Assembly (NCBI GenBank): GCA_029216955.1
Contig: JANAVB010003999.1
Span: forward strand, 5,210,197-5,274,196
Reading direction: 5' to 3'
DNA length: 64,000 bases
Source of the DNA: Iris pallida
Taxonomy: Eukaryota > Streptophyta > Magnoliopsida > Asparagales > Iridaceae
The notes beneath the pieces are model-generated. The model saw only the letters and a program-made list of their open reading frames with translations, was not told the origin of the DNA and ran no database searches. Positions within the stretch are counted from its first letter, which is position 1, and each line of letters opens with the position of its first letter. The position numbers were made by a program, and so were the translations under genes. Below are positions 1-11,451 of the stretch, piece after piece.

Positions 1-3000
1 CGTCTTAATTGGGATACATGGAATACATCATGTACCTCACTTAGCGACGGCGGAAGAGCGAGACGATAGGACACATCGCCTACTCGCTCCAGAATATCGA
101 ACGGCCCTATATACCTAGGACTAAGCTTTCCCCGTACGCCAAAACGAATGACGCCGCGGTTAGGCGAGATCCTAAGGAATACATGGTCGCCGACGGCAAA
201 TTCTAAGGGACGCCGATGAGCATCGGCCCAATGGCGCTGGCGATCCTGAGCAACTCGGAGGTGATCTCTGACTCTCCTAACCACTTCAACCGTCTGAAAA
301 ATTAGTTCTGGACCGAGCATCTGCCTCTCTCCGACATCGTCCCATGCTAACGGGGATCTGCACTTCCTACCATACAGAGCCTCGAAAGGTGCCATCTGGA
401 TACTGGCCTGGAAACTATTGTTGTACGAGAATTCCACCAGGTGCAGGTGATTCTCCCACGAACCACCAAAGTCAAGGGTACACGACCGCAACATATCTTC
501 GAGAGTTTGTATAGTACGCTCTGACTGTCCATCTGTCTGCGGATGATACGCTGAGCTGAACTTGAGACGAGTCCCCAAACTTTGATGAAGACTGCGCCAG
601 AAGTGCGATGTGAATCTCGTATCCCTGTCTGATACTATGCTGACTGGCACTCCGTGAAGTCTGACGATCTGCCTGAGATATATCTCTGCTAGCTGTGCCG
701 TTGACTGTCCAACTCTAAATGGAAGAAAGTGTGCCACCTTGGTAAGCCTATCCACAATGACCCAAATAGCATCTCTGCCTGCCGGAGATCTGGGTAACCC
801 AGTCACGAAATCCATGGTAATGTGTTCCCATTTCCATTCTGGGATCGGTAAAGGTTGAAGAAGTCCAGCTGGCCTCTGATGTTCAGCCTTGACTTGTTGG
901 CAAACCAAACATCGAGAGACATACCGGGCTATCTCTCTCTTCATACCATTCCACCAAAAGTGTTGACGAATATCTCTGTACATTTTCGTGCTGCCTGGGT
1001 GAATGGAGTACTGCGAACTGTGAGCCTCTGCCATGACTTCCTGTCTGATATCTCCACTGGGTACACAAAGACGCGTACCGTGTCGAAGTGTATCATCCTC
1101 ATGAATACATAACTCTGGCCTTCTCCCTGCCTCGCACTCTGCTCTGAGCTGCTGAATCTTGGAATCTGTTAACTGTGCTGCCCGGATCCTCTCAACTATG
1201 GTGGACTGAATCTGTAGGCTGGCCATCAAGGTCACATTGGAAGGAAGAATCACTTCAATTCTCATCTTCTGAAGATCCGCCAATAGTTCTGGTTGCGCCG
1301 TCAGGAAATAAACTCCGGCTCTCCGGCTCAACGCATCTGCTACAACGTTGGCCTTCCCTGGATGATACTGCAAATCCACATCGTAGTCCACCAGTAGCTC
1401 GAGCCATCTTCTCTGCCGCATATTAAGATCCTTCTGGGTGAAAACATACTTCAGGCTCTTGTGATCAGTGAATATCTCCACTCTGTCTCCGTACAAGTAG
1501 TGCCTCCACAACTTAAGTGCAAACACTACTGCTGCTAGCTCCAAGTCGTGGGTCGGGTAATTCTTCTCATAATCACGGAGTTGACGTGACGCATAAGCAA
1601 TTACCTTTCCATGCTGCATCAAAACACATCCCAATCCTCTGCCTGAAGCGTCGCAATAAACTGTGAATCCTCCGGTCCCATCTGGAAGGGTGAGAATGGG
1701 AGCCGTCATCAAACCTCGCTTCAACTTCTCAAATGATTCCTGACATTCTGTTGTCCAAACGAACGGCACATCCTTGCGGGTCAACTGGGTCATCGGCGCT
1801 GAAATCCTTGCAAAATTAGAGACGAACCGCCGGTAGTAGCCAGCCAATCCAAGAAAGCTGCGAACTTCTGCCACTGAGCTGGGTACTGGCCATGCCTCGA
1901 TAGCCACAATCTTCTGGGGATCCACTTCCACCCCTCCTCTGGTAATGATGTGACCTAAGTACGAAATGCGATCGAGCCAGAACTCGCATTTACTGAACTT
2001 GGCGTACAACTGGTGCTCTCTGAGAATCTGGAGGATAATTCTGAGATGCTGCTCGTGCTCTGCTTCACTCTTGCTGTAGACCAGGATGTCATCAAGGAAC
2101 ACTATCACAAACTGATCCAAGTAAGACATGAAAATACGGTTCATGAGGTCCATGAACACTGCCGGCGCATTGGTCGCTCCAAAGGGCATAACTAGAAACT
2201 CCCAATGCCCGTACCTAGATCTGAACGCCGTCTTCGGGATGTCCTGCTCTCTGACTCTGATCTGGTGGTATCTTGACCGCAAGTCTATCTTCGAGAAAAC
2301 TGAAGCCCCCTTGAGTTGATCAAACAAGTCATCTATCCTTGGAAGAGGGTATCTGTTCTTGATTGTCACTGAGTTCAAGGTACGATAATCAACACATAGC
2401 CTAGACGTACCATCCTTCTTTTTCACAAGAAGCATCGGGGCTCCCCAAGGCGATCCACTAGCACGAATGAATCCCTTGGTTCTAAGTTCTTCAATCATCT
2501 TGTACAAAATCTCCAATTCTGAAGGCGCCATCCTGTAGACTCGCTCTGATACTGGTGCTGTCCCGGGAATCAAGTCGATGGTGAACTCGATCTCCCGCTC
2601 TGGTGGCATCCCTGGAAGTTCCTCTGGAAAGACATCTGGAAACTCTTCAACTATCCGGGGCAACTGCACTGCTGCTACGGCCATCCGCAATACTGGAGGA
2701 GATGGCTCTACTGTGCCTCTGGAAAATGAAAACTCTGGCTCTCCGGAAATACTAAAGACAACTCTGCCAACATGGCAGTCTATCCTAGCATAATGGTTCC
2801 TCAACCAATCCATGCCTAGGACTACATCATAGTCTGCCATAGGGAACTCTATGAGCCTAGCGGGGAACTCTCTACCGCTAACTACGATCCGACACGAGGA
2901 AAACACTCGATCTACTCCCACAAGACCATTACCAGTAAGTATATTGAGCCTCACTGATAATGACTCGGGCTCCAATCCTATCCGTGTCGCGAATCGTGCA

Positions 3001-3458
3001 GACATGAATGAATGCGATGCACCAGAATCAAATAATACAGATGCTGGAAAGATGTTGACGAGAATAGTACCTGCCACTACCTCACCTGGTGCAACTTCTT
3101 CTTCCATGGTCATCATCATAGCCTGACCTCTAGCTGCGGGTACCCTCTGCTGGAAACCCCTCTGTCGGTTCTGTGCTGGAGCCTGGGTGATCTGCTGCTG
3201 GTTCTGCTGCTGAAAGGCCTGGGCCTGAGGCAACAATGGCCTCGGGTACTGCTGCTGCTGCTGTTGCTGGACTGGAACTGGGGCTGGTCCTCTCACCGAA
3301 GAACTAGAAAGGTTGGATGATGATGGACCTCCCCTATTCGGGCAGGTCCCTATCTGGTGATCTGCTCCTCCGCAAGCCAGGCACAATCCCTGTGTCCTGC
3401 GACACTCTGCCACTACATGGCCCGGCTTCCCGCAATGAGAACATCCCACCGCGGAAGA
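1..3458 (-). CDS. pol: Element A zinc knuckle-protease-RT-RNase H-integrase (partial, runs off the edge)
   Basis: This is the continuation of the gag frame after an amber codon, in the same reading frame and open to the window edge. In order it shows a CCHC zinc knuckle (about 3402-3447), an aspartic protease with FDSGASHSF (about 3015-3032), reverse transcriptase with [13 protein letters not shown] and the catalytic FLDD at 2088-2099, RNase H with VYCDASG, the integrase zinc finger region, and the integrase core with [11 protein letters not shown] and [11 protein letters not shown]. The last visible residues read VFHVSQLR, which in relatives precede the chromodomain, so that part lies outside the window. 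It copies element RNA into DNA and integrates it. No second stop or frameshift is visible. It cannot be told from sequence whether the gag stop is read through. Confidence 0.85.
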
Positions 3459-4574
3459 CTACTTCTGCTTCTGCTGCTGCGGGTACGTCGGGGTCGAATG
3501 CTGAACCGACGTCACTGAGGCCGCCCGCCTCGGAGTTCCAATGGTTATACCCCTAGCTGCCGGGGCTGGAGCTGAAGATTGGTGCATCTGGTTGTGGGAC
3601 CGCTTCCTGCCTCCGGTCCTGTCCACAATTCTCCGGGAGGTATACTCATGCCTCCTTGCTGCCTTCAACACTGCATCGAACGTCTGGTGCTCGAACTGCT
3701 CCACAGCCAATAATATCTCTAAGTGCAGCCCTTGCTGGAACCGCTGAGCCCTATCGAACTCGGTTGCCACCAAGGTAGGGGCGAACCTACTCAGCCTGGA
3801 AAACTCGGTCGCATAGCCATCGACCGTCATGCCTCCTTGCTTCAAGTTGGTGAACCGGGTCTGCAGGTCGTACCGTGCCACCGCATCGAAGTACTTCGTC
3901 TGGAACCTTTCTCTGAACGTCGCCCAAGTGACTGGCGCTGCTAATCCCATGGCCTGAGCTGCCCACCAATCGCGAGCCAAGTCTAACAACTGTAGGCGTA
4001 CCACCGCCACCTTCTCATTCTCAGGTGTCCTAGCTGCTTCTAGAACCACCTCGGTATCCTGAAGCCAAGCGTCCGCGGCAATCGCATCTTCACTGCCGTC
4101 AAAGAAGGGAGGGTTCAAGCGCTTGAAACTGTTGGCCGCCTGATTCCCTTGGGGACCTCCTCGGTTTAGTGCATCATGAACTTCCTGGCGCAAGGCGTCG
4201 CCTCGACGATCTTGGGATGCAAGCAGTTCTCTGATAAGCCCTACCAAAGGTCCCTCATCCTGTCTAGCTGGTTGAACGGGCGGAGCTACCTGAACTGGAG
4301 GTTCGGAGCCTCCGGGAAGCATAACTCGGGAGGCTACTCCAGAGTGCTGAGCTTGATCTTCCTGGCGCTGGGGTGCTTGTCGAGCTTCCTCTGGCTGGTT
4401 GGCAAGTCCGGGAGTAATGCCGCTGAAGAAGACGACATAGGGAACAGTAAGGAAGGACCAGGACAGATCAATGATACAAGCGTGTGACCAGGTCAAGAAT
4501 CTCAGGGATTTGAAGATACGAGCAGAGATCAAGGACGAAATATTGATTGAGACATCTATTCGGTAAACCCTCAT
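3459..4574 (-). CDS. gag: Element A gag (371 codons, ends at an in-frame amber codon)
   Basis: The frame starts at ATG 4572-4574 and has a capsid-type gag domain around residues 150-300, with FKRLNPPFFDGSEDA, a DWWAAQAMG block, FQTKYFDAVARYDLQTRF and GYATEFSRLSRFAP. This is the particle-forming protein of the element. A TAG at 3459-3461 ends it just before the zinc knuckle, while elements B and C continue into theirs, so the stop is probably a recent mutation. The first 50 codons are hydrophobic and unlike gag. A good splice acceptor (TCTTCTTCAG) ends at 4423, so the true protein may start downstream or after splicing. Confidence 0.8.
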   Translation of the reverse strand: MRVYRIDVSINISSLISARIFKSLRFLTWSHACIIDLSWSFLTVPYVVFFSGITPGLANQPEEARQAPQRQEDQAQHSGVASRVMLPGGSEPPVQVAPPVQPARQDEGPLVGLIRELLASQDRRGDALRQEVHDALNRGGPQGNQAANSFKRLNPPFFDGSEDAIAADAWLQDTEVVLEAARTPENEKVAVVRLQLLDLARDWWAAQAMGLAAPVTWATFRERFQTKYFDAVARYDLQTRFTNLKQGGMTVDGYATEFSRLSRFAPTLVATEFDRAQRFQQGLHLEILLAVEQFEHQTFDAVLKAARRHEYTSRRIVDRTGGRKRSHNQMHQSSAPAPAARGITIGTPRRAASVTSVQHSTPTYPQQQKQK

Positions 4575-4590
4575 ATTTCTTGAATGCCAA

Positions 4591-4608
4591 GACCTGCATG
4601 GGCCACCA
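4591..4608 (-). promoter_or_regulatory. Element A primer-binding site, tRNA-Ile(AAU) type
   Basis: The minus strand reads TGGTGGCCCATGCAGGTC, nine bases after the LTR end. This is complementary over 18 nt to the 3' end of plant tRNA-Ile(AAU) with its CCA, as I recall that tRNA. The same block occurs at the same place in B, C, D and H. Confidence 0.75.
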
Positions 4609-6295
4609 CTTAAACCGTGTCACGCCCCAGAACCAGAATACTGGAGAGCGGGGGCAGACACAGCCAGCTACGTATATTGAAATAGAATACATCTCAACTA
4701 TACGGTCACGGCTGTCTAGATATGAGGGTTTACTACAAGCCAGCAGTCTCTTAAGGTCAAGCCTATTGTCTCAATCTCAAGCAATTAACAGAGTTACAAG
4801 ATGTTAGAGCATCAAATATATATATATAAGGCGTCCCAAATATTACATATTGGATGATCATGAAGCTAGTCGTACAAAATGATAGGACTAGCAAGAGTTC
4901 AGTCATACATGATCAACCCTAGGATTTGTTAATCATGTTTACAGCCCGTAGGCAGACAGTAAGTAAATGTGCATCGAGCTAACAGGTGCTCGTCGGCTAA
5001 ACGCCTCAAAAGAATAATTTTACATATAAGTGGATGAAACAAAAAGGAAAAAACCCACTCTTGGCCCGGGTTCCGTCTAGTTGTCACCATTGGGCTGGAA
5101 GCTTGGTAGATCCTCGGGAGCTGCTCCGAAATCTGGCCACACAAAACCAGCTGGGTCAAACCCCAGAAAGAGCAAGTGCCACAAAGGAGGCCACAAAATA
5201 AGAACAAAAGCCAGCATATCAGAACATAAAGAATAAAGGAAAGTACAAGTAATAAAGTACACAGGGCGATAAACGACTAGGGACGTGGAACCATTCCGGG
5301 AGCCAGGTTACAATCCTTAAACCAAACAAGGACCGGGATTGTACCCCTTCGCCTGAATAGCTCACTGTCTCTACCCATTTATCGTTAAGATAAGTAAAAC
5401 AAACATGCTCAGGAGATAGCAGGTACTGGAGCTAGACAAGACTTAGACAAGGCTGGACATCATCCATTCACAATTCGGCCAAGCAAGTACTACGGCTTAC
5501 TACTTTAACTAACTAGGGTTATCACAAGCCTTAATTACTAACAAGATGCAAGTGAGAATTTCCAGTCCCAAGCCCTGCAGACTATCTAGTTATCCTTCCG
5601 CGGGTTGAGAGTTATAGTTGGGTACATCGCCCGGGAGACAAATGTACCCTTAGGTGACTTAGAGGGTGCAACACATGACAGTGTGCTGGAAATATGCTCT
5701 ACTCGTCGGCAAGCTACAAGTCCATTAAAGCGCCCAGATAACGAGATTGCCTGTGACTGGGAATTCTCCATGTTCTAGTTTGATCTAATAATTAGCCTAA
5801 TCCAATTTAGCGCGAGTCCCTGGCCGTGGTACCCAGGAAGTCACGTCCTAGACATGATGCAAGACAAGACAAGTGGATTGTGCAAACAAGCAAGCAGAAA
5901 CACCCACGGTGTCAAGGCAAGTCAAGTCAAGTTCTCAAGTCAAGTCAAGTCAAGAGTGCGCCGCCACGGGCCACTATCCAGTTATCAAGGTAAATCATGT
6001 CAGGGTACTTGTCAGGGGTGCGCCACGACGGGCCACTATCAAGTCAGGTTGGTCGTGTCAGGAGTGCACCACTACGGGTCGCTGTCATGTTATACTAGTT
6101 CCTTGTCATACCATGCTGTGTACAATAGTTATTCCAAACATATTAAGCAAAATCAAGTTCATGCCCAAAGGCGTAAGGATATAAAATGGGCGTAAAATAC
6201 CTAATAAAATACTAATATAAAATAGGACTATAGAAGAGCCAAGATAAAAAAATAACAAATTCATCATAGACAAGTAGGTTGTGCAAGGGGGTCAG

Positions 6296-6530
6296 GAGTA
6301 GGTCTGCGCAGGGTGTGTACTGCGCGTGGAAGAGCTGCGCAAGAGTTGTCTTGCGCAAGGGTTACCTTGCGCAAGGGTAGACTGCGCAGGGGTTATCTTG
6401 TGCAAGGGTGGTTTGCGCAAGGGTGGGTTGCGCAGAAGTGAATTGCGCAGGAGCGGTTTGCGCAGAAGTGAATTGCGCAGGGGTTACTTTGCGCATGGCT
6501 GGATTGCGCATGGCTAGCTTGCGCCAGCGC
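6296..6530. repeat. GCGCA minisatellite in element A LTR
   Basis: Roughly 13-14 degenerate units of 15-16 bp, each built around TTGCGCA followed by variants of GGGTT or GAAGTGAA. It lies between the CGTAAGGATATA block and the promoter-side half of the LTR, where related LTRs carry unrelated minisatellites. Confidence 0.8.
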
Positions 6531-6954
6531 AGTCCAGCGCAGCGCAAAGCGCTGGCCAAGTGACTGCGCAAACGGCCATGCGCTAAAAAGAGCACAGGCC
6601 AGGGGTGCGCAATCGGCCATGCGCTAAAAAGCGCAAGGCAGGGGGGGCTGTTCTTCCTGGCCGAGAGCAAGTCCAAAAACACCAAGAACTTCAATTCTTT
6701 ATATTTTTGTCAAATCAAAACCAAATCTAGATTTTTAAAGTTCTAACTTGAGTAAAATTGAATTCTCTTCCACATGGAAGCATCAAAACAAGCAAAAATC
6801 AAAGTTTAATAGATCAAAACCAAGGATTTCCGAAAATGGTTAAAACCTAGATCTAGAAGAATGAAAGCTCCAAATCACAAAATTCCAAGTTCTAATGTTG
6901 ATCTACATATCCTAATCTATCAAATGGACAAATAAAATTGGGTGCTTATTTGTT

Positions 6955-6971
6955 GGCAAGGTGTACTTGCC
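6955..6971. promoter_or_regulatory. Leader hairpin of element A LTR
   Basis: GGCAAG GTGTA CTTGCC is a perfect inverted repeat with 6-bp arms and a 5-nt loop. It lies just downstream of the CT-rich leader on the minus strand. The same GCAAG/CTTGC pairing with a changed loop is present in LTRs B, C and I. Confidence 0.6.
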
Positions 6972-7281
6972 TATTGGTTGGGGAGTTGTGTGAAAGAAGG
7001 AAGAAGAAGAAGTTTGTAAGAAATAAATGAGAGAATAAAGAGGAGAGAGAAAAGTAGGTGGTGTTATAAAGTGGGGGAGTTGTGTTGAGTTGAGGGAGGA
7101 GTGTAGGTTAAGGTGCTCCATTCATGATGAACCAAACTAAACCAACTTTCACAAAATAAAACCAAGCCATGGTCCAAAATCCATTTACGAGAAACCAAAA
7201 TCTGCAAGTCGAGAAAATTAAAATACGTGCCAAAAATCAAATTACGAGTACAAATACGAAATACAGGAGATGGGGGTGACA

Positions 7282-8534
7282 ATAACGTCAAAATTTCCAA
7301 CAGGAAATTCTATCAACTGGACGGGTAAAGAATGCCCGCAAACTACAACACTACATGCTAGAACGACTCTACTAACTCCTACGAGCCCATTACCAGTGAG
7401 TATATTCAACCTCCCTGGCAATGTCTCGAACTCCACTCCTAGCCGTGTTACAAATTGTGCAGATATAAATGAGTGTGATGCTCCCGAATCAAACAATGCT
7501 ACTGCGGGATATGAGGCGACGAGAATGTTACCTGCCACAACATCTCCCGATGCTAATGCCTCCTCCAAGGACAGAGTGAATGCCTGCCCTCGACCTCCTT
7601 GTTAGTTTCCATGTTGTGGCCTAGCCTGGTGCTGCTGCTGGCCCCTTCCTTGATGATGCTGGGGTGGTCTATGCTGGTGTTGCTGCATCGGCGGTCCCTG
7701 CTGCCGAAACATCTGAGCCTGCGGCATTAACGGACGCTGGGCCAATGGTCTCACTGCCACTGCTGGTCCTCGATACTGTCCTGCCCCTGGTGCTGGCAGA
7801 GCAGGAAACTGCTGCACTGGTCCTCCTGACCTCGAATTCATGGGACATGTGGTAACCCGATGATCTGGATTTCCACATATCAAACACAGTCCGTTCAATG
7901 CCCGACACACATCTCTAGTGTGCCCCATCTTCCCACAATAAGTGCAGCCCGCTGGGGGTTGCTGGTTTTTCTTCTGTTGCTGCTGCTGCCTGGGTGGTGG
8001 TGCTGGCCCTCGTATCGCCACATCGTGGATACGAATGCCAGGGGATGGTGCTGTTGTCCGGGGCGCTGCTCCCCCTCCTCCTTCCATCTGACTGTGAGAT
8101 CTCTTCTGACCCCCAGTCCTTGCCGTGATCCTCTGAATGGTGATCTCATGCCTTCGGGTTGCCGTCAATACTTCGTCAAAAGTCTGATAATTGTGCCCCT
8201 CTATCAATTGCAAGAGCTCAAGATGAAACCCTTGCTGAAATCTCATAGCCCTCTGGCTCTCTGTTGCTACCATCTCTGGGGCAAACCTACTCAATCTGCA
8301 GAACTCTGCTGCATAAGCATCTACCGTCTTGCCGGCCTGCTTGAGGTTGATAAACTTCTGTTGTAGCTCAAACTGCGCCACAACCCCATAGTACTTGGTC
8401 TTGAATCTTGCGGTAAAATCGTCCCAAGCAATAGGACGTCTGATGCCCACTTCCTCTGATTCCTACCAATCACGTACGAGATCCTGAAGTAACAACTTCA
8501 CTTGATCCACACGTTCTTCTGCCGGCACCTTAGC
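7282..8534 (-). pseudogene. gag: Element C gag (C-terminal part) and start of protease
   Basis: The open segments (8450 to 7602 and 7568 to 7282) share one frame. They contain the capsid block FKTKYYGVVAQFELQQKF, two zinc knuckles (CTYCGKMGHTRDVC and CLICGNPDHRVTTC), a long Gln/His/Pro-rich linker and the protease motif FDSGASHSF. Stops break the frame at 8463-8465 (TAG, at a position where B has tryptophan) and at 7602-7604 (TAA in the linker). The 3' end is cut by the element A insertion inside protease at GNFDVI. Upstream, the sequence resumes across element B at 19065. The two stops make this copy unable to give a full protein. Confidence 0.85.
8530..8534. repeat. Target site duplication TTAGC, left copy (element B)
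   Basis: TTAGC directly precedes the LTR end TGTCAC. The same five bases follow the other end of B at 19065-19069, and both lie in the interrupted gag gene of C. Confidence 0.93.
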
Positions 8535-9293
8535 TGTCACGCTCCAGTACCGAAATACGGAGACGGACTAGGCCAGCTACTCCATATGAGGTACGTAACG
8601 TCATACGACGATCGTGGCTGTCGAGAGACTAGGGGGTACATGCTACAATCAAGTCTCCTATGGTCCCACAGAGTTCTATGTCTCAATCAATCAAATCACA
8701 TCAGCAATTAAATGAACATTAAAGATAAAGCAGTAAGGCGTCCCCGACGCTTCATCAAAATGGTCATGAGAGACTAGCTTTATAATTTAGCTGTCTCAGA
8801 GAGTCAAGAGTACAAAATTATACACAGCTGCAGTCTGTTTATTACAATCATGTACTGACACAAAATATCAAGTAATCCGGCTAACAGGTGCCGGTGGCTA
8901 AACGCCGCAAAAGTATAAGCAGGAGTGGTGGAGAAGAAACCCACTCGAGTCCCCGAACCGCCATGCTCCTAGTATGCACCATAGATGTCAGGGAGGAAGA
9001 TCGTGTCCTCTGGCTCTGCTACGAGATCTGGCCAAACAAAACCAGCGAGGTCAGCCCCGAATAGCAAGTACCGCCAAAGGGGCACAAGAGTTAAGATTAA
9101 AAACCCAGTTAATAGAATGATTGATAATAATAATACTCATGCTACTATTATAGGGTAGCGCAACATCCTCGAACCCATGTGGTACCCTTACAACCAAACA
9201 AGGACAAAAGGTGCCGCATGGAGTCGGGACGCGTCGTACTCTATAACTTTCACATAAGTTAAAGGGTATAAACAATAAAATCTCCTGATCGTG

Positions 9294-9555
9294 ACTTCGG
9301 TCGATAGCCTATCGTATCACAATAACCAACCTAACAATCAAACAAGAACATGGGTTGGATCATGTACCATGATAGACTATGTTCCTTCGTCATTCACAGA
9401 AGTAGCACTTCACAACCAGAATAAGTCTTCCGTTCATAACTTCGGTCCACAGCCTGTCATAGTACGATAACCAACCCAACAATCAAACAAGAACATGGGT
9501 TGGATCACGTACCATGACAGTCCGCTTCCTTCAGTTATTCACGGAAGATAAATAG
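9294..9555. repeat. Tandem duplication inside element B LTR
   Basis: Two diverged copies, offset by about 145 bp, share ACTTCGGTC, then AATCAAACAAGAACATGGG and a GTACCATGA block. The same pair occurs in the other LTR near 17074-17337, so the duplication predates this insertion. Confidence 0.75.
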
Positions 9556-10286
9556 GATACAAGCAAGTCGTTTTCACGGCCAATCAAGTCTACGAGTTTC
9601 TAGTGGGACGAGGTTATCCTCGCATCATGTTATTTCAAAATCCTCAGAACGTATCTTTCCAGCAAGGCTAGCCAACCCAGGGGTTCGCGTAGATAGGTGT
9701 CATTGAGCACAGGTCCCTCGTAAGGCCACCTTGCCAAGACATATAATATATAACAGGAATTAATCGGATACAGTCATCCACTCGTTGCGGATGACACAGT
9801 ATCCGTGGAGACCAGCCGGCGCGTCAAGACAATATCTCAAGGCGGCTGGTGTAACACGATCTCGGGATTCTGCCCTCCCCATGCATCTAGTATATTTAGT
9901 TGCCTAGTTTAACCCTAGGTGAAATCTTGGACTCACATGCTGTGGCCTGCATGATTATCCTCCTAAATGTCGTACTCAAGTACGAGTACCCCAAAAGAGG
10001 ATCCATGTCAATCAGTATGTCAACATGTTCTACCCTTCTTGGTGTAATGCATCAGTGCAAATACGCCACGTGGAGTTACGAGTCATTTATCGAGCATGAA
10101 CGAGAACTGGGACATTCAGGTACAAGTATCAGGTAGGAACACTTTGTTCATCGGGGAACATTAGTGCTCATATCATGCTCAGGACAAAAGGCGTAAGGAT
10201 ATATAGCATACACAAACATTTATATATATATATATATATACAATATAATGTATACATATAAAAATATAAGGTATAGGGGAGTCCAG

Positions 10287-10533
10287 GTCAGAGCGCGCTC
10301 AAGTCAGGCTACGCTCAGGTCAACCTACGCTCAGGTCGGCCTACGCTCAGGTCAGCCTACGCTCAGGTCAGCGTACGCTCAGGTCAGCCTACGCTCAGGT
10401 CCATACGACTCCTCATCAAGGCAGCGTATGGGGTCCATACGACTCCTCATCAAGGCAGCGTATGGGATCCATACGACTCCTTGTCGAGGCAGCGTATGCA
10501 AGACATACGCTTCCAAAAGGCAGCATATGGGGC
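10287..10533. repeat. Two adjacent minisatellites in B 3' LTR
   Basis: Seven 16-bp units of the form GTCAGCCTACGCTCAG fill 10287-10398. About four units of roughly 33-34 bp starting with CCATACGACTCC and ending with GCAGCGTATGG follow. The partner LTR has nine of the 16-bp units. Confidence 0.88.
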
Positions 10534-11018
10534 AGACTGCGCTGCGCTAAAGAGCGCATACAGCTCAGTGGCGCAAGCTAAAAAGCTCGCGCGCACTGTT
10601 CACTGTCTTCTCCAAAACAGCAAGAACTCCATGGTTTGAACCCAAAGCTTCAAAAGTCCATAACGTGGTCAAAATAAGTCCAAATCCAACTTTTCAAAGG
10701 TCAAAATTGGGTAGAATAAAATTCTCTACAATATGGAACCATAAAAACTTGAAAATAATGAAGTTTGCTAGATCAAAACCAAGAAGATCTGAAAATGGTT
10801 AAAACTTAGATCTACAAAAATTAAAGCTTTAAAATAGAAAATTTTAAGTTCTAAACTAGTATAGAATGAGGAGAAGAACATATTTTGACAAATAATTTTG
10901 TAAGAAAACATCAACAACATTTATGGATCCCTCTCTTGAGCAAGTTGGTACTTGCCTTGGTTGGTGGTGGAAAGTAAATGAGAGGAAATAAATAAGAGGA
11001 GAGAGAATGAGTTGAGTT

Positions 11019-11025
11019 ATTATAT
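11019..11025 (-). promoter_or_regulatory. Probable TATA box of B 3' LTR
   Basis: The minus strand reads CTATATAATA about 235 bp into the LTR, followed by a CT-rich stretch typical of plant leaders. An identical copy is at 18825-18831 in the 5' LTR, the one that would drive the element. Confidence 0.55.
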
Positions 11026-11042
11026 AGAATCTTGAACCCATG

Positions 11043-11057
11043 GGTTCATGATGAACC
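11043..11057. promoter_or_regulatory. Conserved inverted repeat in B 3' LTR
   Basis: GGTTCATGATGAACC is a perfect inverted repeat (7-bp arms, one central base), 202 bp from the LTR 5' end. Identical copies are at 18848-18862 (B 5' LTR), 22387-22401 (C) and 43818-43832 (I), always just upstream of the TATA-like box. Confidence 0.65.
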
Positions 11058-11259
11058 ATAGATGAACCAAGAATAGGTTACCCAAATGAGCCAAAACTGT
11101 AGGTCCAAATGCAGAAAATAAATTATGAAATAATATTTTGTCGAATATTTTTGGGAAATGTATGAAGAAATACAGCATATAAATATCGTATAAACACAAG
11201 GTAAATACAATTTATCGGTTTACGTATTAAAATACGTATTCCAGGATCGGGGAGTGACA

Positions 11260-11273
11260 TCTCTACCCTTCTT
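11260..11273 (-). promoter_or_regulatory. Polypurine tract of element B
   Basis: The minus strand reads AAGAAGGGTAGAGA directly before the 3' LTR. This is the expected site and composition for plus-strand DNA priming. Confidence 0.75.
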
Positions 11274-11451
11274 AGAAAAATTCCGTCCTCGAAATTCCAG
11301 CCAAGACAGGATAGTGAAATCAGGGCAAGCAAGGCACAATCATATACAAGTTAACTATCATATCAGTTATTATCATACATCACAAAGTGCAAAACAAGTA
11401 GGTGCAGATAAACATGGAATCGTGTCAATAAGGCGTAAAAAATATACCTCA

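Larger units (their letters stand above)
1..7281 (-). mobile_element. Element A: Tekay-like Ty3/gypsy chromovirus, 5' part, truncated by window edge
   Basis: On the minus strand the order is 5' LTR (7281 to 4618), tRNA-Ile-type primer site, gag, protease, reverse transcriptase, RNase H and integrase, reaching the window edge inside the integrase C-terminal region. The LTR end at 7281 abuts the protease coding sequence of element C, so A inserted into C. The base pairs 7282-7286 (ATAAC) should be repeated at the far, unseen end. Apart from one amber codon in gag the whole 1.5-kb-codon frame is open, so this is one of the youngest copies here. Confidence 0.9.
4618..7281 (-). repeat. Element A 5' LTR (2664 bp)
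   Basis: On the minus strand it begins TGTCACCCCC and ends GGGGCGTGACA. From its 5' end it holds a partly decayed copy of the inverted repeat found in sister LTRs (about 7120-7134), a TATA-like TTTATAA (about 7064-7071), a CT-rich leader, and a perfect hairpin GGCAAG/CTTGCC (6955-6971). A minisatellite of GCGCA units (6296-6530) follows, then about 1.6 kb without features I recognise. The 3' LTR partner is outside the window. Confidence 0.88.
8535..11259 (-). repeat. Element B 3' LTR (2725 bp)
   Basis: On the minus strand it runs from TGTCACTCCCC to GCGTGACA. From its 5' end it holds the inverted repeat (11043-11057), a TATATAA box (11019-11025), a CT-rich leader, a GCAAG/CTTGC hairpin (10940-10955), two minisatellites (10287-10533), a short TA run near 10222-10240, and a duplicated segment of about 110 bp with a period of about 145 bp (9294-9555). 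Confidence 0.93.

Noticed and set aside
4591..4608. Possible tRNA gene fragments at the primer sites
   Set aside because: Only 12-18 nt match tRNA 3' ends including CCA, which is not encoded in plant tRNA genes. They are primer-binding sites.
7860..8366. 168-codon plus-strand frame opposite C gag
   Set aside because: A shadow of the gag zinc-knuckle and linker region on the minus strand.
9051..9275. 74-codon minus-strand frame found identically in both B LTRs (9051-9275 and 16830-17054)
   Set aside because: Identity follows from LTR duplication within one element. No homologue is seen in the C, A or I LTRs, and its nucleotides show no codon-like pattern of change.
10287..10533. Possible CRISPR-like repeat array (and similar arrays in other LTRs)
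   Set aside because: Units are adjoining and degenerate with no unique spacers, lie inside plant LTRs, and no cas genes are present.
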